Origin: Streptomyces durocortorensis
Lineage (GTDB): Bacteria; Actinomycetota; Actinomycetes; Streptomycetales; Streptomycetaceae
Direction: 5' to 3'
Assembly: GCF_031760065.1 (NCBI RefSeq)
Contig: NZ_CP134500.1
Location: 2,356,001-2,420,000, forward strand
Length of the DNA: 64,000 bases
A model generated the notes under the pieces. The model ran no database searches and was not told where the DNA came from. It saw only the letters and a program-made list of their open reading frames with translations. A program made the position numbers and the translations under genes. This document shows positions 34,712 to 43,399 of the stretch, piece after piece; the stretch's first letter is position 1, and each line of letters starts with the position of its first letter.

Positions 34712-35518
34712 TCAGGAACGGTCGGCCTGGTCCGGCAGATCGATGAGATCGACCAGGTCCGCGATGGAGTCGACGACGGTGGACGGCCGGAACGGGTAGC
34801 GGTCGATGTCCGCGACACCGGTCAGCCCGGTGAGGACCAGGAAGGTCTGCATCCCCGCTTCCAGGCCCGCCAGCACGTCGGTGTCCATCCGGTCGCCGAT
34901 CATGGCGCTGGTCTCGGAGTGCGCGCCGATGGCGTTCAGCCCGGTCCGCATCATCAGCGGGTTGGGCTTGCCCGCGAAGTACGGCTCCTTGCCGGTGGCC
35001 TTGGTGATGAGGGCGGCGACCGAACCGGTGGCGGGCAGCGGGCCCTCGGCGGACGGGCCGGTCTCGTCGGGGTTGGTGCAGATGAAGCGGGCGCCGCCGT
35101 TGATCAGCCGGATCGCCTTGGTGAGGGCCTCGAAGCTGTACGTACGGGTCTCGCCGAGCACCACGTAGTCGGGGGCGTGGTCGGTCAGGACGTACCCGAT
35201 GTCGTGCAGGGCGGTGGTGAGGCCCGCCTCGCCGATGACGTACGCGGTGCCGCCGGGGCGCTGGTCGTCCAGGAACTGGGCGGTGGCGAGCGCGGAGGTC
35301 CAGATGTTCTGCACGGGCACGTCCAGGCCCATGCGGCTGAGCCGGGCGTGCAGGTCGCGCGCGGTGTAGATGGAGTTGTTGGTGAGGACGAGGAAGGGCA
35401 GCCCGGAATCCCGCAGCCGCTTGATGAAGGCATCGGCACCGGGGATGGGGGTGCCCTCGTGGATGAGGACGCCGTCCATGTCGGTGAGCCAGGATGTGAT
35501 CGGCTTGCGCTCTGCCAT
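34712..35518 (-). CDS. HAD-IIA family hydrolase (NagD-like phosphatase)
   Basis: A 268-residue cytoplasmic HAD phosphatase. The nucleophile motif is WLTDMDGVLIHEG (Asp near residue 13 and the second Asp two on). Motif II is FLVLTNNS, the lysine is in AGKPNPLMM, and motif IV is MIGDRMDTDVLAG. The large C2 cap makes it type IIA, like NagD or 4-nitrophenylphosphatases. Likely substrates are small phosphate esters. It lies downstream of the exported phosphatase but behind a strong terminator. ATG at 35518 follows AGGAG. Confidence 0.88.
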   Translation of the reverse strand: MAERKPITSWLTDMDGVLIHEGTPIPGADAFIKRLRDSGLPFLVLTNNSIYTARDLHARLSRMGLDVPVQNIWTSALATAQFLDDQRPGGTAYVIGEAGLTTALHDIGYVLTDHAPDYVVLGETRTYSFEALTKAIRLINGGARFICTNPDETGPSAEGPLPATGSVAALITKATGKEPYFAGKPNPLMMRTGLNAIGAHSETSAMIGDRMDTDVLAGLEAGMQTFLVLTGLTGVADIDRYPFRPSTVVDSIADLVDLIDLPDQADRS

Positions 35519-35547
35519 GTGTCGGGACTCCTGCCGTACGCACTGCG

Positions 35548-35589
35548 TGCTGGGGGTGCCCGGACCACGCCGTCCCGGCACCCCCAGCA
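35548..35589 (-). terminator. Terminator after the exported phosphatase gene
   Basis: A 13-bp perfect stem (TGCTGGGGGTGCC and complement) with a 16-nt loop, 3 bp past the stop codon of the exported phosphatase. Confidence 0.85.
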
Positions 35590-35592
35590 TAA

Positions 35593-37140
35593 TTAGCCGG
35601 TGGCGACCTTGACCCCGTCGATCACCCAGTACCAGTTGTTGCTGCCGGTGTAGTGGAACCGGAAGCTCACGTTGGCGGCCCCGGCCGGCACGTCCAGGGT
35701 CAGGGACTGGGGCTGGGAGATCACGTCGGACGTGTAGCTCTTCACGACGACGGGGGTGCCGCCGTTCCAGGAGGCGAGTACCCGGGCGCTCTGGCTGCCC
35801 TCCTGCCGGTAGAGGGTGGTGAAGCCGAGCGTCACGGTGGACCTGCCGCCGACCGCGTACGCCGGGGTGACGAGCGTGGAGTCGTACCGGCCGGAGGACG
35901 CCTTGTCGTCCCACTCGTCGGAGTCGGCGACCGCGAAGACCCCGCGTGAGCGGACGTTCAGCTCACGGGACTGGTCGCGGTGGCTGCGGCTCCAGAACTC
36001 GTCGGTGGCGAAGGCCCAGCCGCGCCACTCGGTGACGCCTCCGGTGCCCATCGCTGAGTTGACGACCGACCAGCCGCTGGGCGCGGTGTGCGTCCAGCCG
36101 AGGACGCCCGCCGGGATGCCGGTCTCGTCGACGCGGGCGGAGAGGGAGGGGTACAGCGCCTCGAAGGGGTCGGTGGAGCGCTCCTGGATCGGCTTGCCGT
36201 CCAGGCCCCAGGCGGGGTCCGGGGCTATGCCGAGCTGCTTGAAGACGGTGGCGGCGACATCGACGAGACGGGTGTCGCCGGGCGTGGCACCGGCGGCGAT
36301 GCCGGGGCCCTGGGCGAGGACGAAGGTGCGCCGCTCCTCGATCGCGCTGCCGCCGTGGCCGCCGGAGTCGGTGTGGCCGTGGTCGGTGGCGACGATGACG
36401 GTCCAGCGCTCGGTGGCGTACGAGGGCCGGGCCCTGATCGCGGCGAGGAGGCGGCCGAGGTGGCCGTCCACGACGTCGGTCGCCTCGCGGTAACGCGGGC
36501 TGGCCGCACCCAGGTTGTGGCCGACGATGTCGACCTGCCCGAAGTAGACGAACAGGACGTCCGGGTTCTGGTCGCGGAGGATCGACTCGGTCTCGGCGGC
36601 GATGGTGGCGTCGTGGCCGGTGTAACCGTCGCGGTCACCGTCCAGCACGAGCTTGGCGTCCGCGCCCGGGGTGACGGTGCCCTGGGTGTCCAGGGGCTTC
36701 CAGTCGACGGCCGCGTAGGTGGAGAGCTGGGGGCGGACCTGGGCGAGGCGGGCGAGGAAGCCCGGGTACTGCCCGTAGTTCTTCCCGGCGAAGGAGTTGT
36801 CCTTCACGCGGTGCTTGTCGGGCCACACTCCGGTGGAGATGGTCGACCAGCCGGGGCCGGAGGAGGTGGCGGCCATCGGGTTGGCGTACAGCAGGGAGGT
36901 GCCGTACGTGCCGTTCGCCATCATCGACTTGAGGTGCGGGGCGTTCGCTGCGGCGATGACGTCGTGGCGCAGCCCGTCGATGCCGACGACGAGCACCTTG
37001 TCCTTGCTGGTGCCGTCGGGGAGGGTGGACGCGGCGTACGCGGCGGGGGCCGTGGCAAGGGGGCCGACGGCGGCGGCGGTGGCCGCTGCGGCGGTGGTGG
37101 CGAGCACGGAGCGGCGGGACAGGGGTCGGGACCGGGACAC
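35593..37140 (-). CDS. Tat-exported alkaline-phosphatase-superfamily phosphodiesterase
   Basis: A 515-residue enzyme. The Tat signal has SRRSVLATT followed by an Ala-rich core. The catalytic domain matches type-I phosphodiesterase / nucleotide pyrophosphatase enzymes. It has VVGIDGLRHD (first metal Asp), a nucleophile region around PMAATSSGPGWSTISTGVWP, YFGQVDIVGH, and VATDHGHTDSGGHGG (metal Asp-His). Residues about 370-515 form one or two beta-sandwich modules (STVTLGFTTLYRQEGSQSAR; VSFRFHYTGSNNWYWV). It probably cleaves a phospho- or phosphono-diester outside the cell. Its promoter shares a 35-bp element with the phosphonate operon next door, and a GTTCAC unit lies between that element and the start. 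The GTG at 37140 follows GGAGG. Confidence 0.83.
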   Translation of the reverse strand: MSRSRPLSRRSVLATTAAAATAAAVGPLATAPAAYAASTLPDGTSKDKVLVVGIDGLRHDVIAAANAPHLKSMMANGTYGTSLLYANPMAATSSGPGWSTISTGVWPDKHRVKDNSFAGKNYGQYPGFLARLAQVRPQLSTYAAVDWKPLDTQGTVTPGADAKLVLDGDRDGYTGHDATIAAETESILRDQNPDVLFVYFGQVDIVGHNLGAASPRYREATDVVDGHLGRLLAAIRARPSYATERWTVIVATDHGHTDSGGHGGSAIEERRTFVLAQGPGIAAGATPGDTRLVDVAATVFKQLGIAPDPAWGLDGKPIQERSTDPFEALYPSLSARVDETGIPAGVLGWTHTAPSGWSVVNSAMGTGGVTEWRGWAFATDEFWSRSHRDQSRELNVRSRGVFAVADSDEWDDKASSGRYDSTLVTPAYAVGGRSTVTLGFTTLYRQEGSQSARVLASWNGGTPVVVKSYTSDVISQPQSLTLDVPAGAANVSFRFHYTGSNNWYWVIDGVKVATG

Positions 37141-37194
37141 GTGATCCTCCGGAGAGAGGGGCGGGTGGGTCGGGGCTGGACGTGAACTGCCTGA

Positions 37195-37229
37195 TGGACC
37201 AGACCTGTTACCTTGGCGAGACAAGCGGG
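37195..37229 (-). promoter_or_regulatory. Shared promoter element A, upstream of the exported phosphatase
   Basis: This 35-bp stretch matches 43246-43280 at 26 of 35 positions without gaps. The core is TGGACCAGA, then GTTA, CTT, CG and ACAAG. It ends 55 bp before the phosphatase start. A TCCAGACC half-copy lies at 37238-37245. The TGGTCC core on the gene strand suits a GntR/UTRA-type operator. Confidence 0.7.
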
Positions 37230-37295
37230 CCGAGTCCAGACCTTCGCATTGCGGGAACAGACGTTCGCAGGAATCCGTGGCCGAAAGGTGGCCGG

Positions 37296-38348
37296 TCAGC
37301 TTCCGGTGGCCGACTTCCAGGCGTCGATGTACGTGTCCAGGTTGGCGCCGATGTCCGACCAGTCGGGCTCGAAGATCTCCACGCCCTCCATCAGCCCGGC
37401 CAGTTCGACGGCGTTGGCGTCGGTGGCCTTGATGTCCTTGCGGGCCGGGAAGCCCCCGCCGACCACGCTGACGTCGCGCTGCGCCTGCTCGGAGAGGAGG
37501 AAGTCGAGCAGCTTCTTGCCGTTCTCGCTGTGCGGGGCGTTCGCGACGAGCCCGGCCGCGTACGGGAGAGCGAAGCTGGTGGGCTTTCCGCCCTCCTTCG
37601 CGGGGAACCAGATGGCGAGGTTGGGCATGTCCTTGGACTGCGCGAAGTTCATCTGTACGTCCCCGTTGGCGACGAGGAGTTCCCCCTTGTCGACCTTGGG
37701 GGCGAGCTTGCCGGTGGAGGCGGAGGGCCCGACGTTGTTGGCCTGGAGCTTCTTGAGGTAGGCCATGGCGGGTTCCTGGCCGCCGAAGTCGTGCATGGCC
37801 TTGATGAGGACGGCGGTGCCGTCGCCCGCGACGCCGGGGGTGGAGTACTGGATCTTCTCCTTGTAGGAGCCCTTCAGCAGCTCCTCCCAGGTGGTGGGGG
37901 GCGCCTTCAGCTCCTTCTTGTTGTGGATGAAGGCGAAGTAGTTGTTGACGATGGAGGTCCACTTCCCGTCGGCCGCCCGGTCGGCGCCGTCGACCCGGTC
38001 GGCGCCCTCCGGCTCGTACGCCGTGAGGAGCCCCTTGGCGTCGGCCTGCTGGATGAAGGGCGGCAGGGTGACGAGGACGTCGGCCTGGGTGTTGGCCTTC
38101 TCCCGGGCGGCGCGCTGCATCATCTCGCCGGAGCCGCCCTCCACGTACTTGACCTTGATGCCGGTCTTCTTCTCGAAGTCCTTGAAGACCTTGTCGTACC
38201 AGCCGTTGCCGTTCTCGCCCTTGAGGCCGTCGGCGCTGTAGACGGTGACGGACTTCTCATCGGCGGCGGAGGAGCCACCGCACGCGGTGAGGGTGAGGGC
38301 TGCGAGGACGGCCAAGGGAAGGGCGAGGGTGCGGGCAGGCTTGCGCAT
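37296..38348 (-). CDS. Aminoethylphosphonate-type ABC transporter binding lipoprotein
   Basis: A 350-residue extracellular solute-binding protein with a lipobox (LTLTACGGSS, Cys near 23). The domain begins SVTVYSADGLKGENGNGWYD. It continues with AREKANTQADVLVTLPPFIQ and ends GGGFPARKDI...WKSATGS. This is the iron/thiamine/phosphonate-type binding fold. With two permeases, an ATPase, a phosphonatase-like HAD and an FAD oxidoreductase, it fits a 2-aminoethylphosphonate importer. It is the last gene of a six-gene operon. Confidence 0.82.
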   Translation of the reverse strand: MRKPARTLALPLAVLAALTLTACGGSSAADEKSVTVYSADGLKGENGNGWYDKVFKDFEKKTGIKVKYVEGGSGEMMQRAAREKANTQADVLVTLPPFIQQADAKGLLTAYEPEGADRVDGADRAADGKWTSIVNNYFAFIHNKKELKAPPTTWEELLKGSYKEKIQYSTPGVAGDGTAVLIKAMHDFGGQEPAMAYLKKLQANNVGPSASTGKLAPKVDKGELLVANGDVQMNFAQSKDMPNLAIWFPAKEGGKPTSFALPYAAGLVANAPHSENGKKLLDFLLSEQAQRDVSVVGGGFPARKDIKATDANAVELAGLMEGVEIFEPDWSDIGANLDTYIDAWKSATGS

Positions 38349-38403
38349 GGGTTGTCTCCAGGTGAGGGGGTGGGGGTGAGGCAGGAAGCGGTACGGGGGC
38401 GGG

Positions 38404-39201
38404 TCAGCGGTACGAAGCGCGCGTCCGGATACGGGAGACGGCGGCGAGCACGAGGAGCGTCGTCGTCATCAGGACCACGGCGAGCGCGGCGCCGGTGAAG
38501 AGCGAGCCCCGGTCGGTGGCGGCGAAGATCTGCACCGGGAGCGGGGTCCAGTCCGGCGGGTAGAGCATGATCGTGGCGCTCAACTCCCCCATGGACAGGG
38601 CGAAGCAGAGCCCGGCGGCCGAAGTGAGCGAGGGCAGCAGCAGCGGCAGCCTGACCCGCCACAGGACGCGGGCGGGACCGGCACCGAGACCGGCGGCGGC
38701 CTGTTCGTACATCGGGTCCAGGCGGCGTACGGCGGCCGCGACCGACTGGTAGGCGAACGCGGTGACCAGGACGGTGTGGGCGAGGATCACGATCCAGCGC
38801 GTCCCGTTGAGCAGGATGGGCGGCTGGCTGAACGCCACCAGAACCGCGAGGCCGACGACCACCGAAGGCACGGCGACCGGCAGGATGAACAGCGCGTCCA
38901 CGAGCCGCTTCCCGCGCTCGCGGAGAGAGGCGGCGGCGAGAGCGGCCCAGCCACCGAGGGCGAGGGCCAGCACGCTCGCGGCCAGGGCCGTGACCAGGCT
39001 GGTGGTCAGCGCCTGGAGCGAGTCGCCGTTGGTCGCGGCGGCGTAGCGTTCGGCGGTGGGCCCGGAGGGGAACGCGCCGGACCAGTTGGTGGCGAGGGAC
39101 GCGGCGAGGATGACGAGCAGGGGCACCGCGAAGAGCGGGACGAAGAGGAGGAGGAAGACGGCCCAGGTGGCCCACTTCCCGGCCCGGCTATGCACCAGCA
39201 C
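38404..39201 (-). CDS. ABC transporter permease 2 (aminoethylphosphonate-type)
   Basis: A 265-residue inner-membrane permease with about six helices. The EAA-type loop is YEQAAAGLGAGPARVLWRVR. It overlaps the preceding permease gene by 14 bp. The GTG start at 39201 is in that overlap. It forms the channel with permease 1. Confidence 0.85.
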   Translation of the reverse strand: MLVHSRAGKWATWAVFLLLFVPLFAVPLLVILAASLATNWSGAFPSGPTAERYAAATNGDSLQALTTSLVTALAASVLALALGGWAALAAASLRERGKRLVDALFILPVAVPSVVVGLAVLVAFSQPPILLNGTRWIVILAHTVLVTAFAYQSVAAAVRRLDPMYEQAAAGLGAGPARVLWRVRLPLLLPSLTSAAGLCFALSMGELSATIMLYPPDWTPLPVQIFAATDRGSLFTGAALAVVLMTTTLLVLAAVSRIRTRASYR

Positions 39202-40111
39202 GACGGCTCACCACCCGGTAGAGGCTGTAAAGGCCCACGGAGACAGCGATGTTGACGACGGCGACGACGCAGGCGGCCGCGTAGTCCGACTCCAGGATCG
39301 CCTTGCTGTAGACGAGCATCGGCAGCGTCGTGACGTCCTTGGCCCCGGTGAACAGGACGATCCCGAACTCGTTGAGACACATCACCAGGACGAGGCTGCC
39401 GCCCGCCGCGAGCGCCGGGAGCGCCTCGGGCAGGATCACCTGCCGGATGATCCGGACGGGTCCCGCGCCGAGCGAGGAGGCCACCTCCAGCTGCCCGGTG
39501 TCGAGTTGTGAGAACGCGGCGAGCAGCGGGCGCATGACGAACGGCGTGAAGTACGTGATCTCGGCGAGCAGCACACCCCAGGGGGTCGTCAGGAAGTGGA
39601 AGGGCCCGTCCGCTGCCCCGGTGACGTCGGTCCACAGCCCGTTGGCCATACCGACCGAGCCGTAGATGAACAGCAGGGCCAGCGTGATCAGGAAGGACGG
39701 GAAGGAGAGGAAGACGTCGACGAACCGGGCCACCGCCCTGCCGCCGGGGAACGGGACGAACGCGATCACCAGCGCGAGGACGAACCCGAGGACGAGGCAG
39801 CCCACGGTCGAGCCGACGGCGAGCCACACGGTGGTGGCGAGCGCGTCGCGGAAGACGGCGGAGGCGAAGACCTCGGCGTACGGGCCGAGTGAGGCGCCGC
39901 CCTCTTCGGGGGTGAAGGACTGCTGGACGACGAGGGCGAGGGGGTAGAGGAACGCGAGCGCGAGGACGACGACGGGCGGGAGGGCCCAGACCCAGGTGGG
40001 GATGGAGCGGGAACGTGCGGAGGCGGGGTTGGGGGCGGGGGCGGGTCCGGTGGGGAGGGGGACGGCTGAAGCTGTGCCGGTGGCGGCCGGGGTGGTGGCG
40101 GTGGGGGTCAT
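39188..40111 (-). CDS. ABC transporter permease 1 (aminoethylphosphonate-type)
   Basis: A 307-residue permease. After a Pro/Ala/Thr-rich head come about six helices (WVWALPPVVVLALAFLYPLA first) and the EAA-type segment LEVASSLGAGPVRIIRQVIL. The ATG at 40111 overlaps the stop of the ATPase gene (ATGA). An open frame upstream of it lies inside the ATPase gene and was not used. Confidence 0.85.
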   Translation of the reverse strand: MTPTATTPAATGTASAVPLPTGPAPAPNPASARSRSIPTWVWALPPVVVLALAFLYPLALVVQQSFTPEEGGASLGPYAEVFASAVFRDALATTVWLAVGSTVGCLVLGFVLALVIAFVPFPGGRAVARFVDVFLSFPSFLITLALLFIYGSVGMANGLWTDVTGAADGPFHFLTTPWGVLLAEITYFTPFVMRPLLAAFSQLDTGQLEVASSLGAGPVRIIRQVILPEALPALAAGGSLVLVMCLNEFGIVLFTGAKDVTTLPMLVYSKAILESDYAAACVVAVVNIAVSVGLYSLYRVVSRRAGA

Positions 40112-41292
40112 GAGCTGCCCCCCGTCGTTCCCGCCGGCAGCAGCACCGCGTCCTCGGCCGCGAAGTGCAGGGTGACACGGTCGCCGAGGGCCGGGGGCTC
40201 GCGCAGTTCGCGGAGGTCGGCCATGACGTGGTGTCCGTCGACGTCTGCGTGGACGCGGTGGGTGGAACCGCGCCACTGGACCTCGGTGACTGTGCCGGTG
40301 AGCCCGTTGGGCCCGACGCCGAGGCCGACGAGGTGCGGCCGGACGCAGAGGGTGGCGGTGGCTCCGGGGGCGGCGGTGTCGGTGGGGACGGCGAGGGGGC
40401 GGCGGGCGGTTCGACCATCGTCGCCCTCGGGGCGGTGCTCGGGGCCGTTCTCGGGGCTGCTGAGCTCGACGCTCCCCTCGCCTGTGACGGTGACGGGGAG
40501 CAGGTTGGCGTTGCCGACGAACGAGGCGGTGAACTCCGTACGGGGTCGGCGGTAGAGCTCCTCGGGGGTGCCGCAGTCCTGGAGCCGGGCGCGGTCCATC
40601 ACGGCGATGCGGTCGGCCAGGGTGAGCGCCTCGACCTGGTCATGGGTGACGTACAGGATGGAGACGTCGGGCAACTCGCGGTGAAGTCGGGCGAGTTCGG
40701 CGAGCATGCCGGAGCGGAGCCGGGCGTCGAGTGCGGAGAGCGGTTCGTCCAGGAGCAGGACGCCGGGGCGGATCGCGAGAGCGCGGGCGATGGCGACGCG
40801 CTGCTGCTGGCCGCCGGAGAGTTCGCGCGGGTGGCGGTCTGCGTACGCGGCCATGCCGACGAGTTCCAGGGCCTCGGCGACCCGGCCGGGGATCTCGGCC
40901 TTCGGGGTGCGGTGGGCTTTGAGCCCGAAGGCCACGTTGTCCTTGACCTTGAGGTGGGGGAAGAGGGCGTACTGCTGGACGACCATGCCGATGCCACGCC
41001 GGTGCGGGGGCAGGGCGGTGACGTCCCGGCCACCGAGGAGGACCCGCCCGGACGCGGGCCGGACGAACCCGGCGACCGCGCGCAGGGCGGTGGTCTTGCC
41101 GGAGCCGGAGGGTCCGAGGAGGGCCATGACCTCGCCGGGTTCGACGGTGAGGTCGAGCCGGTCGAGGACGACGGTCCGGCCGTACGCGACGGTGACGCCG
41201 TCGAAGCGGATGCCGCTGGGGGCGGTGGGGGTGGGGGTGGGGACGGTGGCGGTGGCGGTGGCGAGCGGGTTGGAGGTGGGGAGGTCCGTCAC
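40108..41292 (-). CDS. ABC transporter ATP-binding protein (aminoethylphosphonate-type)
   Basis: A 394-residue ATPase of the spermidine/iron/phosphonate group. Walker A is [13 protein letters not shown] and the Q-loop is [13 protein letters not shown]. The signature is [15 protein letters not shown] and Walker B is [17 protein letters not shown]-terminal TOBE domain (residues about 290-390) follows. The N-terminus carries a Thr/Pro-rich repeat ([15 protein letters not shown]). The GTG at 41292 overlaps the stop of the upstream hydrolase gene. Confidence 0.87.
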   Translation of the reverse strand: MTDLPTSNPLATATATVPTPTPTAPSGIRFDGVTVAYGRTVVLDRLDLTVEPGEVMALLGPSGSGKTTALRAVAGFVRPASGRVLLGGRDVTALPPHRRGIGMVVQQYALFPHLKVKDNVAFGLKAHRTPKAEIPGRVAEALELVGMAAYADRHPRELSGGQQQRVAIARALAIRPGVLLLDEPLSALDARLRSGMLAELARLHRELPDVSILYVTHDQVEALTLADRIAVMDRARLQDCGTPEELYRRPRTEFTASFVGNANLLPVTVTGEGSVELSSPENGPEHRPEGDDGRTARRPLAVPTDTAAPGATATLCVRPHLVGLGVGPNGLTGTVTEVQWRGSTHRVHADVDGHHVMADLRELREPPALGDRVTLHFAAEDAVLLPAGTTGGSS

Positions 41293-42041
41293 GCCTCGGC
41301 CCGCGCGATCAGGTCGGGCAGCTCGGCGACCGACCCGAGGACATGGGTCGCGCCGTGCCGGTCGAGCTGGTCCCGGCCGTGGGCACCGGTGAGGACCCCC
41401 GCGACGAGCCCGGCGCCGGAGCGTACTCCGCTGAGCATGTCGTACGAGGTGTCCCCGGCCACCACGATCCGCCGCACGTCGTCCACCGCACCCGTGCGCA
41501 GGAGGGCGGCCAGCACCATGTCCGGGTAGGGGCGCCCCCGGCCGCCCGCGTCGGCGGGGCAGAGGGTGAGGGGGACGAGGTCCCGCCAGCCGAGGGCGGC
41601 GAGGATGGCGTCCTGGGTGGTGCGGGCGAACCCGGTGGTCAGGACGACGGTCCGCCCCTCTGCGGTGAGCCGCTCGACGGCTTCCCGCGCGCCGGGGAGC
41701 GGGGCGATGCGGCCGCCGTCGACGAGCGCCCCGTACGCCTCCTCGAAGGCGGTGTTGGCGTACTGAGCCCTCTCCTCCTCCTCGAAGAGGTGCCGGAAGA
41801 CGGAGATCTTCGACTCGCCCATAGTGGCGCGAACATAGGCGAGTTGACGCTCGTGCTCCTCGGATTCCGGCTCCACTCCCAGGCGTTGGGCTGCGGCGGA
41901 GAAGGCCTGCTCGACGAGACCGCCGTCGGCGACGGTGGTCCCGGCCATGTCCAGGACGACAAGTCCGAAGCGGTTACCGGCCGCCGCCTGTGCCGCTTGG
42001 GTTGCTTGGGTTGCATGCGTTGCTTGCGTTGCTGAAGTCAT
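41289..42041 (-). CDS. Phosphonatase-like HAD hydrolase (phosphonoacetaldehyde-type)
   Basis: A 250-residue HAD enzyme. The nucleophile loop is [14 protein letters not shown], with Ala-Gly after the Asp as in phosphonoacetaldehyde hydrolase (PhnX, DWAGT) rather than the usual DxDGT. The cap has [14 protein letters not shown]. Its Lys aligns by eye with the Schiff-base Lys of PhnX (MGLLKIDHVR). Motif IV is [13 protein letters not shown]. It therefore probably splits a C-P bond in a phosphonoaldehyde. The first 22 residues are an Ala-Thr-Gln repeat encoded by a short DNA repeat, so the true start may be later. It follows the oxidoreductase gene by 4 bp. Confidence 0.82.
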   Translation of the reverse strand: MTSATQATHATQATQAAQAAAGNRFGLVVLDMAGTTVADGGLVEQAFSAAAQRLGVEPESEEHERQLAYVRATMGESKISVFRHLFEEEERAQYANTAFEEAYGALVDGGRIAPLPGAREAVERLTAEGRTVVLTTGFARTTQDAILAALGWRDLVPLTLCPADAGGRGRPYPDMVLAALLRTGAVDDVRRIVVAGDTSYDMLSGVRSGAGLVAGVLTGAHGRDQLDRHGATHVLGSVAELPDLIARAEA

Positions 42042-42045
42042 GAGG

Positions 42046-43170
42046 TCACCAGCCCAGTTGGTCGGCGGTCGTTTCGGCGATGGCGGGCGAGCACGTCATG
42101 CCACGCCCGCCGGGTCCGGTCACGAGCCAGACCCCGTCGCGCACCTGCTGCCGGTGGACGACCCGGGAGGTGTCCGCGCACTGGGCGTAGACACCTGCCC
42201 AGCGGTGGCGGATGCGCGGCAGCGGGCGGCCGAGGAAGGACTCGACGACCCGGACGAGGTGCTCGTACGGCTCCTCGACGGTGTCGAAGGCGAAGGGGTG
42301 CTCGTACTCGTGGGTGTCCCCGATGGTCAGCCCGCCGTCGCCACGCTGCACCATGAGGAGTTGCATGCGGTGTTCGGCCGCGACGGGGTCCTGCGGCTGC
42401 CCGGCGTTGAGGGCGTCGAGAGCCTCGCTCCGGTACGCGGGGTAGTAGCGGAAGCTGTCGGCGTCGGCGACCGAGGTGGTGAGGGGTTCACCGAGCGGGT
42501 CGGTCTGCATCATCTGGAGCCGGACGCGCCGCACGGGCAGTTCGGGCCCGGTGAGTTCGCGGACGAGCCCGCCGAGCCAGGCGCCGGTCGCCAGGATGAC
42601 GGCGTCGCCGGTGTGGACGTCACCGTGGTCGTCGCGCACCGAAGCGGTTCCGGCGACGTCCCGCACTTCGCGGCCGCCGAGGTAGGTGTAGCGACCCGAG
42701 TCCAGCAGCTCCTGCTTCAGGGCGAGTTGGGCGGTGCGTGGTTCGACCGCCGCGTCCCGCTCGCACCACAGGGCAGCGGTGAACGCGCCGCGCAGGGCGG
42801 GGTTGAGCGCGCGGGCCTCGGCGGCGGTGAGCAGCTTGTAGCCGCGCGCCGCCGCGTCCGGCCGGACGAGCGCCGCCTCGGCGACGGCGACCTCGCGGGC
42901 GGTCCGCAGCGGGGTGAGCGAACCGCAGGCCCGGAAGCCGAGCCCGGGCACCCGCCGCCCGATCTCCTCCCACAACTCCCTTGCGCGCAGGGCGGTTTCC
43001 AGCTCATCGCCACCGGCCCGGCCACTGACCCATATCTGTCCGAAATTGCGGAGCGATGCCCCGCGCGCCTCACTCTCGCGCTCGATCTGTACGACCTCGT
43101 GGCCGCGACTGACTGCGTGCCAGGCGTGCATGGTTCCCACCACGCCGGCTCCTACGACGATGACTCTCAC
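42046..43170 (-). CDS. FAD-dependent oxidoreductase of phosphonate operons (TIGR03364-like)
   Basis: A 374-residue DadA/glycine-oxidase-type flavoenzyme. The FAD-binding motif is VIVVGAGVVGTMHAWHAVSR at the N-terminus, with ARGASLRNFGQIWVSGR next. The C-terminal FAD contact is GVWLVTGPGGRGMTCSPAIA. This family recurs beside phosphonatase-like genes and is thought to oxidise (N-methyl-)aminoethylphosphonate to phosphonoacetaldehyde, the substrate for the next gene. It is first in the operon. GTG at 43170 has AGGAG 10 bp upstream; a GTG at 43179 sits too close to it. Confidence 0.82.
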   Translation of the reverse strand: MRVIVVGAGVVGTMHAWHAVSRGHEVVQIERESEARGASLRNFGQIWVSGRAGGDELETALRARELWEEIGRRVPGLGFRACGSLTPLRTAREVAVAEAALVRPDAAARGYKLLTAAEARALNPALRGAFTAALWCERDAAVEPRTAQLALKQELLDSGRYTYLGGREVRDVAGTASVRDDHGDVHTGDAVILATGAWLGGLVRELTGPELPVRRVRLQMMQTDPLGEPLTTSVADADSFRYYPAYRSEALDALNAGQPQDPVAAEHRMQLLMVQRGDGGLTIGDTHEYEHPFAFDTVEEPYEHLVRVVESFLGRPLPRIRHRWAGVYAQCADTSRVVHRQQVRDGVWLVTGPGGRGMTCSPAIAETTADQLGW

Positions 43171-43245
43171 GGCGGCCACGCTCCTGGGGGCGGGTGTCCC
43201 GGGTGCGTCCGGTCACCGACGGGACGGTGAACGACCCATCAAGTT

Positions 43246-43280
43246 TGGACCAGAACCGTTATCTTTTCGTTACAAGAGGC
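43246..43280 (-). promoter_or_regulatory. Shared promoter element B, upstream of the phosphonate operon
   Basis: Partner of 37195-37229 (26 of 35 identical, same orientation to its gene). It ends about 75 bp before the oxidoreductase start. On the gene strand it continues into GGTCCAAAC, close to the GTnTAnAC pattern of HutC/PhnF-type GntR regulators. A GTTCACC unit at 43226-43232 lies between it and the gene, as a GTTCAC unit does at the other site. Confidence 0.7.
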
Positions 43281-43399
43281 GGACTGGTCATCACCGCCGG
43301 ATTCCGAGTCAGCCCCGCCTCGGCCCCGCCACACAGGTCCGCCGCGGCCCGACTCGGCCCTGCCTCCCCACCCCGCCTCAGTCCCGCCTTCGTCCCGCT

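Noticed and set aside
35593-37962. A longer start for the exported phosphatase, far upstream of 37140
   Set aside because: The Tat signal begins right at the GTG with a strong GGAGG, and the upstream extension overlaps the binding-protein gene and the promoter element.
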